The translations under genes and the position numbers were made by a program. Positions 1-5,249 of a stretch of 5,249 nt of DNA are shown here, in pieces. Source of the DNA: Sphingopyxis sp. (GTDB lineage Bacteria > Pseudomonadota > Alphaproteobacteria > Sphingomonadales > Sphingomonadaceae); the NCBI GenBank assembly GCA_012035435.1, contig JAAUPH010000199.1:1-5249 (forward strand), read 5' to 3'. How positions within the stretch are numbered: the first letter of the stretch is position 1; each line of letters opens with the position of its first letter. Under the pieces are notes generated by a model that worked only from the letters and a program-made list of their open reading frames with translations, had not been told where the DNA came from and did not search any database.

Positions 1-480
1 GCGCTGATCGATGCGGGCGAGTATCCCCTCGAGCGCGCGGCTGATCGCGGTCTGGGTGCGGACCATTTCAACACGCGGCCAGGCGTTGCGCAGCCCGCTG
101 TCGATCAGCTCGTCAATCTCATCCTGCGCCAAATCAGACAGCAGCTTCGTCGGCGACCAGAATTTGGCGGGGCGGACGATGTTGATGTCGCCCGAATAAT
201 CCTGGTTGATGAGGGATAGCGTAAGATTGGCGAGGCTGTTGAGCGGCGGCACCATCGCCAGCGGCTTTTGAAAGATCGTCATATTGGCGTTGAGCCACGC
301 CTTGAAGGTCATCATCGAGGCATGCTGGATCGCCTCGAGCGGGGCCTTTTGCTTGCGCATGTCGGTCGCGAAGGGGAGCGCGAAGGGGTTGGCCTGGCTG
401 ACGATATGGTGGTTGACGCCGTAAAGCCGTTCGAGCCGCTTCGTCGGCACATCATGCGTCACCGACCCGTCGACCCAGCG

Positions 481-483
481 CCG
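481..483 (-). other. Second frameshift site in the phospholipase gene
   Basis: The second frame runs through RRVPYQLIG and then meets a TGA at about 459-461. The conserved RWVDGSV segment, with the catalytic Asp, starts at base 480 in the third frame. One missing base around 481-483 joins them, for example as LIGRWVDGSV. It is again a one-base deletion in the same direction as the first shift. Confidence 0.75.
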
Positions 484-536
484 ATCAGCTGATAGGGTAC
501 GCGCCGCCCCTTGGCATCGCGCGCCATCAGCATCAC

Positions 537-541
537 CGCGG
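537..541 (-). other. First frameshift site in the phospholipase gene
   Basis: The minus strand here reads TTCCCGCGGTGA. The frame carrying CAVPGMFP runs into TGA two codons later, while the family-like continuation AVMLMARDAKG begins at base 539 in the next frame. Adding one base to the C/G run (for example CCC to CCCC) would give the smooth reading MFPAVML. A short C/G run is a common place for one-base sequencing loss, but a real mutation would look the same. Confidence 0.75.
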
Positions 542-1469
542 GAACATGCCCGGCACCGCGCAGCTCGCCAGCACCCCGTCGCGCACCAGCACATTGGGCG
601 CGGCGATGGCGTTGAGCAGGCGGCCGTTTTGATGCTTTTCGGCCGGCGCGACCGAGACGTTGAGATGCTTGCCGCTAATCTCATAAGCTTCTTGAAAGGT
701 CACATCGGGGATCATGCTGGCGAGCCGTTCGCGGACATCATCCTGCACCATCCGACGGGGTTTTTCCCCGCGCGCGGCGGGGCTGTCGGGGTTGGCGAGT
801 ACGCCCGAATCGAGCCAGGGGCCGATTTCGGCATCCTTGCGGGTGCAAATGACGGCGGCAACGATCGACCCGCCGCTTGCGCCCGACATAATGCTGGGCA
901 GCACGCCTTCGCTCCACAATGCCTTGACCACGCCAATGTGGAAAAACAGATAGGTGCCCGATCCGCTCATCAGGAGCGCCGAGCGGCCATAACAATGTTG
1001 GGCGCGGCGGAAAAAATCGCGGCGTTCGTCGAGCGGAATGACGCGGGCCTTTTCAATGGCATGAAGCGCATCGACGACTGCGGCGACATAGTCCTCGATC
1101 ACCCGTTTGGTGCCGAACCGCGCTTTTTGATACAGGCGCTCGTGGCCCATGCCGTCCATGTTGCCGTGGATACCCTCGTTGAGGGCAAACAACATGCCGC
1201 GCACATCGCCGGTGTCGGCCAGGGCGGTCAGCCGTTCGAGCCGGGCGCGGATGGCGCGATAGTCAAAATGCTTGCTTTCGTCGGTCTGCCGCCACGCCTG
1301 GAGCCCCGATTTCTTGTCGAGCGCCTGCGCCGCCTTTGACCACGCCTTGTACGTCGTGGCGTTGGCCAATTCGCTCTCGGTACTGAGCGTGGGGGAGAAG
1401 ATCATTGGCACGGGGTCCTGAACAAGATTGAATGGTGTTGGCATGCAAGGAAGTCTGTTTCATATCCAT

Positions 1470-1548
1470 GTCGTCCCCGCGAAAGCGGGGATCCAGGAGC
1501 GGATAATGCTTCGCGGCGCCCCTGGGTCCCCGCTTTCGCGGGGATGAC
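1470..1548. repeat. REP-like imperfect inverted repeat (two GC-rich palindromes facing each other)
   Basis: The 28-base arms at 1470-1497 and 1521-1548 are reverse complements with 2 mismatches; they can be extended to 32 bases (1470-1501 and 1517-1548) with 3 mismatches, leaving a 15-base loop. Each arm also holds its own 6-bp hairpin with a 4-base loop (CCCCGC-GAAA-GCGGGG at 1475-1490 and its mirror at 1528-1543). This resembles the dispersed repetitive palindromes common in sphingomonad intergenic spaces. It lies between the end of the WS/DGAT gene and the start of the phospholipase gene, so on the minus-strand transcript it could form a strong stem that lowers read-through or shields the upstream message. 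No U-tract follows it in that direction, so a classical intrinsic terminator is not supported. The repeat structure is plain; copy number and role are inferred. Confidence 0.85.
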
Positions 1549-1581
1549 AATTTGGGTCGGTCCGTCCAGCGTCATCGCGCC

Positions 1582-3195
1582 CTATTTTCCCTTGCCCGGC
1601 GCCCCCGGCTTGGCAAGCTTTTTGGGTGCAGCGGCTTTCCCGCTTTTGGACTTGGGCGCGGCTTTGGCTGCGGGCTTGGCTTTGGGTTTCGTGGCAGCCT
1701 TTGGCTTAGCGACTGCCTTCACCGGGGGCTTTTCCACCGGCACTGCCGCCGCCTTTGGCGCATAGCCGCTGGCGCGCGGCGTCGCGGCGAGCAGTTCGGC
1801 AAAGCTCGCCTCGATACATTCGCGGAAGAACGCGATATCGGGCATGATTTCGCGTTCGCAGATGATCGAAAAGGCGATGCGGCCATTATAGCTGGGGGTC
1901 GCAACGAACAGCCCCATATTGTTGGTGAGCGGGGCCATGCCATATTGCGCGGTCAGCTTTGCCCCCGCCATATAGAGCGGCACCTGCGCCCCCGGCACGT
2001 TCGAGATGAACAAATTGGTTTGCCGCACCGCGAAGCGTTCGTTCATCAGGATGCGCGCGACGGCGGCCATGGTCGCGCCTGGAATATGCTGCGAAAGGTC
2101 GGTCATCACCCGCGCGCTGATGCCCGTTTTCGCCTCCTTCGCCTCGACCGTATAGTCGCGCACCGCGGCGAGCCGTTCGAGTGCGTCGCCTATGTCGGTA
2201 CGGATCGGCACGCTCATCGCCGACACTTGATTGCCCGGCGTCGATGCCTTGCCGCTGCCAGCTTCCTTGCCGCGCCGGTTAATGGGCGCGACCGCGACCA
2301 GGCTTTCCTTGGGCAACTCCTTATGATGATCAAGATAGCGGCGGAGCGCGCCGCCGACGGTCGCGATCACGACATCATTGACGGTCGCGCCCTCCACTTT
2401 TTTGCGGATCAGCGCGCAGTCGGACAACGCTACCGTCGTGCCGTCGAACATCTTGTGCGGGCCGACGGGAACATTGAAGCGTGTTTCGGGGACGCCCGCC
2501 GTCATTCCGCCTTCGGTGACCGATTTGCGTGCGGCCGACAGCAGCGCTGGCGACATTTTCATCAGCGCGTTCATAAATTTGACCGGCGACTGCATCGACG
2601 CCGACCAGGCGCGGGTCATGACTTCGGCCGCCGTTGGTTCGCGGCCGAGGGTAAATTCCGGTGGCGGCGCCTGGATCGCGGGCGTGCCGTTCGCGTCGAT
2701 ATCGCTCATCGCGATAAAAGCATGCGCGCCCGATGCGCCATCGACGGCGGCATGGTGAACCCGGTGGAGCATCGCGAAGCTGCCCGGAGCGACGCCGGGA
2801 ATGCGGTCCAGCCCCTCGATCACATAGACGTCCCACAGTGGGCGGTTCATATCCATCGGCTTGGAAAAATAGCGCGCAGTCGCGATGCAGAATTGCCGCC
2901 AGTCGCCGGGCTCGGGCAGACGCGCATGGCTCATATGCGCTTCGATGTCGAAATGTTCGTCCTCCACCCAATAGGGATGGTCGATGTCCATTGGCAGCCG
3001 GTGGAGGCGGCGCTTGAACAGCGGCGAGGTGTCGATGCGGCTTTCGACGTGGCGGATAATATCCTTGAACCGCACTTTTCCGCCGGGCGCGGTCGCGGGG
3101 TCATAGATATAGACGCCCATGATGTGCGTCAGATTGTTCGCGGTCTGCGCATAGAGGAACTGGGCGTCCTGCGCGCTGAGCTGTTCGACCATCAT
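1582..3195 (-). CDS. Wax ester synthase/diacylglycerol acyltransferase (WS/DGAT family O-acyltransferase)
   Basis: Acyl-CoA-dependent O-acyltransferase that esterifies diacylglycerol or a long-chain alcohol to give triacylglycerol or wax ester, usually at the inner membrane or lipid droplet surface. The 537 residues start at MMVEQLSAQDAQFLYAQT, a typical family N-terminus. Visible motifs are RPLW at 118-121, the catalytic HHAAVDG at 147-153 (His148 as general base, Asp152; bases 2737-2757), TVNDVV at 271-276, GNQVSAM at 321-327 and SNVPG at 398-402. The fold ends near 475 and is followed by a tail rich in Lys, Ala and Pro. The frame is open upstream to 3453, but that stretch overlaps plsB and is not family-like. 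ATG 3193-3195 (or the adjacent ATG 3190-3192, better spaced from the ribosome site) is the sensible start. The ATG overlaps the plsB TGA by 4 bases, pointing to translational coupling. Substrate preference cannot be read from sequence. Confidence 0.93.
   Translation of the reverse strand: MMVEQLSAQDAQFLYAQTANNLTHIMGVYIYDPATAPGGKVRFKDIIRHVESRIDTSPLFKRRLHRLPMDIDHPYWVEDEHFDIEAHMSHARLPEPGDWRQFCIATARYFSKPMDMNRPLWDVYVIEGLDRIPGVAPGSFAMLHRVHHAAVDGASGAHAFIAMSDIDANGTPAIQAPPPEFTLGREPTAAEVMTRAWSASMQSPVKFMNALMKMSPALLSAARKSVTEGGMTAGVPETRFNVPVGPHKMFDGTTVALSDCALIRKKVEGATVNDVVIATVGGALRRYLDHHKELPKESLVAVAPINRRGKEAGSGKASTPGNQVSAMSVPIRTDIGDALERLAAVRDYTVEAKEAKTGISARVMTDLSQHIPGATMAAVARILMNERFAVRQTNLFISNVPGAQVPLYMAGAKLTAQYGMAPLTNNMGLFVATPSYNGRIAFSIICEREIMPDIAFFRECIEASFAELLAATPRASGYAPKAAAVPVEKPPVKAVAKPKAATKPKAKPAAKAAPKSKSGKAAAPKKLAKPGAPGKGK
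1585..1764 (-). other. Lys/Ala/Pro-rich low-complexity tail of the WS/DGAT
   Basis: Residues 478-537 are built almost entirely from Lys, Ala and Pro with a few Ser, Gly and Val, in loose AKPK / PAAKAAPK units like the tails of bacterial histone H1-like proteins. It is strongly basic, probably disordered, and lies after the last conserved part of the acyltransferase. Binding to anionic phospholipid or nucleic acid is a possible role, but nothing in the window proves it. Confidence 0.8.
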
Positions 3196-5030
3196 CCATC
3201 TCCCTCGTTGATCATCGTATCGGCAAGCTCGACCGTCGCCAAGCGCATTGCTTCCATCCGCGCCGCCAGCGCGCGCAGCTCGCGGTGCATGGATTTGCGT
3301 GCCGCGCGCGAAGGCGCATCGGTCGCGCCGGTAAGGCCCATATGGCGCGCGAGCGCAAAGCCATTGGCGAAGAGCAACTTGCCAATCGCCGCCTCGCTGC
3401 TGATCCGGCGCAGGAGGTAGGCCTGCCGCCCCTCCATCAGCGCAGCGTCGCAAATCGCTTTCTCGTCAGGCACCGTCCCATCGCCCAGCCGCGCGAGCAG
3501 GTCGAAGACCACTGAATAAGCCTCGACATATTGGAGCAGCACCGCATGGCCGACGAGCGGCTGGCAGCGGCGGAGCAGCTGGTGGATGCCCCGCGCTCCA
3601 CTGGCCAGTCGCGCGTCCCATTTGGGATCGATGCGCGCAAGTTCCCCGGCAATGGCGGCGTGGTGGGCATCGCGCGGAGGATAGAAAAATTCAAATTTGA
3701 ACAGATCGCGCAGCCGGTCGATATCGGCCCAGAAAGCGTCGGTCGGGTCGCCGTCATCATGGTCACGCAGGGCGAACAGCGCGACCTCTATCATTGCGCG
3801 GTCGAGGAAATGGTGGACGATGGTCCCCCGATAATAGCTCGCCATCGCATGTTTGGCGGGGTCGATCGAATAGATGCGCTCGCTGCCCTGTTCGAAACGG
3901 AGGAGCAGCCCGCTCGCGACCAGCGTATCGACCGTAGCGGCGAGCGCGGCACGGTCGCCGCTTTCCAGTTCCTGCGCCAGCCGGACGCCGCGCGCGCGCG
4001 CCCAATCGGTAATATAACTGATCGTCACGAGCAGTTCCGCCACGGTCGCGCCGCGCGGGGCGGTGCCAAGCAGCATCAGGCACATCACTCCGGTGACGGT
4101 CAGCGGGGTGACACGGTTCGCCTCCACCGCCACGGCAAAGGCCAGCCGTTCGAGGGCGCGCTTGTCGTCGGGGTCATCGACGCTGGGGATCACCACCGGA
4201 TTACCGATGTCGATCCGCACCCGGCCCATCGGTTCGCGCAAGCTCCGGATATACCCGATGAACCAGCCGATGCTTTCGGGCTTCTTAACCCGGCCCGTCT
4301 GTTCGGCGGCATATTCCTCGACATCGCGGATCAGGTCGAAGCTGGTGACGAAGGGTACAAAATGGACATCGCGCGTCGCGGTCGCGTGCGCGGCGTCCAT
4401 CACATATTTCATCAGCCCAAAGCGCGGCGGCATCAGCTTGCCGAGGCGCGAGCGTGTGCCCTCAAACGCCCAGGACAGCGGGAATCTTTTGTCGAGCAGC
4501 CAGCCGATATAGTGGCGCAGCACGAGTTTATAGACCGGCAGATCCTGAAAACTGCGGCGGATGTAAATCATCCCCGAGCGGCGGAAAAAGCCGCCGATGG
4601 GAAAGAAATCAAGGTTCGCGCCGCCAAAGCTGTGCAGCATGGGAAGGTCATTTTCATAGGCCATGCGGCTGGGCGTCGCGCCGTCGATGTAGGTTTTGTG
4701 AGTGAAGAGGATGCAGGTCGGATACTGGCGCAGCGTCGCGCGCAGCCGTTCGACCTCCGCCGGATCGACCAGCATCGTGTCGCCATAGCCCGAGCCGAAC
4801 ATGAACCGGTCGAACCGCGCACGCAGATCGAGGAACAGCGCCGACGGGCGGGCGATCAGTTCCTGCATATAGGCTGCGGCTTCCTTGCGCAGCGCGGGCA
4901 GATCGCCGTCCATGGCCTTCAATGCCGTGCGGAAGCGCGGACTGGTGCGCAAGGCAGCAGCCACGAAACGCGGCACTTTATAGCGGCTTCCCCGCCAGCA
5001 CAGCCCGCGTTTCGGCGACGTCGAGCGCAA
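3192..5030 (-). CDS. plsB: PlsB-type glycerol-3-phosphate 1-O-acyltransferase, probably missing its true N-terminus
   Basis: Transfers an acyl group to the sn-1 position of glycerol-3-phosphate, the first step of phospholipid and triacylglycerol synthesis at the inner membrane. Numbered from the TTG at 5030, the four acyltransferase blocks are seen in order: HKTYID at 111-116 (the HX4D catalytic motif, bases 4683-4700), GGANLDFFPIGGFFRRSG at 136-153, FEGTRSRLGKLMPP at 189-202 and FVPFVTSFDL at 224-233. The mostly helical C-terminal region to residue 612 is typical of PlsB. About 500 residues follow the HX4D motif, as in E. coli PlsB (807 residues, HX4D near 306), but only 110 precede it. Some actinobacterial forms are near 620 residues, so a short form cannot be excluded. 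The frame is open up to a TGA at 5073-5075 with no ATG; the first internal ATG (4911-4913) would cut into the conserved part. Residues 1-16 look like out-of-frame filler, so the 5' boundary is uncertain. It is the first gene of the lipid cluster and is coupled to WS/DGAT. Confidence 0.88.
   Translation of the reverse strand: MRSTSPKRGLCWRGSRYKVPRFVAAALRTSPRFRTALKAMDGDLPALRKEAAAYMQELIARPSALFLDLRARFDRFMFGSGYGDTMLVDPAEVERLRATLRQYPTCILFTHKTYIDGATPSRMAYENDLPMLHSFGGANLDFFPIGGFFRRSGMIYIRRSFQDLPVYKLVLRHYIGWLLDKRFPLSWAFEGTRSRLGKLMPPRFGLMKYVMDAAHATATRDVHFVPFVTSFDLIRDVEEYAAEQTGRVKKPESIGWFIGYIRSLREPMGRVRIDIGNPVVIPSVDDPDDKRALERLAFAVAVEANRVTPLTVTGVMCLMLLGTAPRGATVAELLVTISYITDWARARGVRLAQELESGDRAALAATVDTLVASGLLLRFEQGSERIYSIDPAKHAMASYYRGTIVHHFLDRAMIEVALFALRDHDDGDPTDAFWADIDRLRDLFKFEFFYPPRDAHHAAIAGELARIDPKWDARLASGARGIHQLLRRCQPLVGHAVLLQYVEAYSVVFDLLARLGDGTVPDEKAICDAALMEGRQAYLLRRISSEAAIGKLLFANGFALARHMGLTGATDAPSRAARKSMHRELRALAARMEAMRLATVELADTMINEGDG
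3200..3206 (-). promoter_or_regulatory. Ribosome binding site of the WS/DGAT gene, inside the plsB 3' end
   Basis: The minus strand reads GAGGGAG ending 4 bases before the ATG at 3195 and 7 bases before the next ATG at 3192. The spacing favours the second ATG slightly; both are in frame and differ by one Met. The site lies within the last codons of plsB, as expected for coupled genes in one transcript. Confidence 0.7.
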
Positions 5031-5044
5031 GAACGACGGGCACG
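4978..5044. other. Probable breakpoint zone between truncated plsB and the regulator fragment
   Basis: Left of here the minus strand codes for PlsB from about RYKVPRF (codons near 4965-4985) onward. Right of here the plus strand codes for the end of a regulator. Neither gene has its 5' part and there is no intergenic space or promoter between them. On the minus strand another frame reads ALDVAETRAVLAG (about 4992-5025), which would join PlsB smoothly as AGSRYKVPRF if one base of the CCCC run at 4990-4993 were removed. The true join may thus lie near 5026-5044. Confidence 0.5.
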
Positions 5045-5218
5045 GAAAACGTGGCCCTGAAGTGGTGCGCCGTCACCGGATCGGACAAGGACGGCAAGAC
5101 GCAGGTCTATACGCTCAACCGCGAGCCGCTCGTGAAGCTGCGGGAAGGCTGGCTGGCCGCATTCGGCTACATGCAGACCGCCAGCCTCAAGGCCCTGCGG
5201 CGCGCCGCGGAGCGCTAG
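5042..5218 (+). pseudogene. C-terminal fragment of a probable ArsR-type winged-helix transcriptional regulator
   Basis: The plus-strand frame ending at TAG 5216-5218 gives about 58 residues that look genuine from roughly 5051. LKWCAVTGSDKDGKTQVYTL resembles the end of the recognition helix followed by the beta-wing, and REPLVKLREGWL then AFGYMQTASLKALRR resemble the C-terminal helices of small ArsR regulators. About 60 N-terminal residues, including most of the helix-turn-helix, would be missing. The open frame continues left to an ATG at 4922, but that part is antisense to plsB and not regulator-like. As it stands the product could not bind DNA normally. The family call rests on pattern memory over a short piece; another winged-helix family is possible. 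Confidence 0.45.
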
Positions 5219-5249
5219 CGGTAGGCGGGTCATCGCAGGTTTCGTCTGA

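Larger units (their letters stand above)
1..1444 (-). pseudogene. Patatin-like phospholipase with DUF3336 domain, broken by two frameshifts and cut by the window edge
   Basis: Predicted serine acyl hydrolase (patatin family, Ser-Asp dyad) acting on phospholipids or neutral lipids. The first frame gives 303 residues ending at a TGA (533-535). Residues about 25-145 match DUF3336 (AxxYxxW, then W51, then the GTKRVIEDY stretch at 111-119). The patatin domain starts near 153, with a glycine loop SGSGTYLFFHIG at 160-171 and the nucleophile elbow GASGG with Ser190 (codon 875-877). Coding resemblance then continues in a second frame (AVMLMARDAKGRR, from 539) and a third (RWVDGSVTHDVP, from 480), which holds the catalytic Asp (codon 469-471) and stays open to base 1, giving about 480 residues in all. 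Each shift equals one missing base. The ATG at 1442-1444 has no clear ribosome site; Met14 (1403-1405), with AGGA 10 bases upstream, is a credible alternative. As written, the product would lack the catalytic Asp and be inactive. The family call is firm; true pseudogene versus sequencing error is open. Confidence 0.85.

Noticed and set aside
629..1339. 236-codon open frame on the plus strand across the phospholipase gene
   Set aside because: The minus strand over the same bases has clear DUF3336 and patatin motifs; this frame is the antisense image.
1470..1548. CRISPR-like or intrinsic terminator reading of the repeat
   Set aside because: There are only two arms and they are inverted, not direct repeats with spacers. 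No T-rich tract follows the stem in the direction of transcription.
1263..1550. Small minus-strand frame starting MSSPRKRGPRG and containing LLDPRFRGDD
   Set aside because: The first part is a translation of the inverted repeat, a well-known source of false small proteins, and the rest is an out-of-frame reading of the phospholipase 5' end.
1552..3420. 622-codon open frame on the plus strand, antisense to WS/DGAT
   Set aside because: Its translation is rich in Arg, His, Ala and Gly with no recognisable domain. It mirrors a GC-rich gene whose minus-strand frame carries all the conserved WS/DGAT motifs; long antisense frames are expected at this base composition.
3196..3453. N-terminal extension of the WS/DGAT frame (86 codons upstream of 3195)
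   Set aside because: It lies wholly inside plsB in another frame, has no family resemblance, and a good ribosome site precedes the ATG at 3195.
3531..5060. 509-codon open frame on the plus strand, antisense to plsB
   Set aside because: It is a shadow of plsB, with Arg/His/Gln-rich composition and no domain, and it crosses the likely breakpoint.
5219..5249. Last 31 bases after the regulator stop codon
   Set aside because: Too short to judge; no stem with a T-run and no start of another gene is visible.

Overview
This 5.2 kb window is GC-rich. It holds a tight minus-strand lipid gene cluster with the codon habits and repeat type of an alphaproteobacterium, most likely a member of Sphingomonadales such as Sphingopyxis. 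That assignment is inference: it rests on protein style, G/C-ending codons and a 'CCCCGCGAAAGCGGGG' palindrome of the kind scattered through those genomes.

Transcription runs right to left. At 3192-~5030 lies a PlsB-type glycerol-3-phosphate acyltransferase with all the hallmark catalytic motifs but no credible start codon. At 1582-3195 lies a wax ester synthase/diacylglycerol acyltransferase (WS/DGAT) with an intact HHxxxDG active site and a Lys/Ala/Pro-rich tail; its ATG overlaps the plsB stop by 4 bases (ATGA). After a 137-base gap holding an imperfect inverted repeat comes a patatin-like phospholipase with an N-terminal DUF3336 domain (1444 down to the left edge), broken by two single-base frameshifts. 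At 5042-5218, on the plus strand, is the C-terminal part of what looks like an ArsR-type winged-helix regulator, missing its DNA-binding core.

Together the three enzymes form a plausible acyl-lipid module: PlsB acylates glycerol-3-phosphate, WS/DGAT performs the last acylation to triacylglycerol or wax ester, and the patatin hydrolyses or remodels acyl lipids. The intermediate steps (PlsC, phosphatidate phosphatase) are not in the window.

The most notable features are signs of damage. The phospholipase's catalytic Ser and Asp lie in different reading frames, plsB and the regulator fragment meet head to head with both 5' ends missing, and a third possible single-base shift lies in a CCCC run near that junction. 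These could be real gene decay and deletion, or sequencing and assembly error; the sequence alone cannot decide. I found no convincing new biological system, tRNA, rRNA, CRISPR array or insertion sequence.
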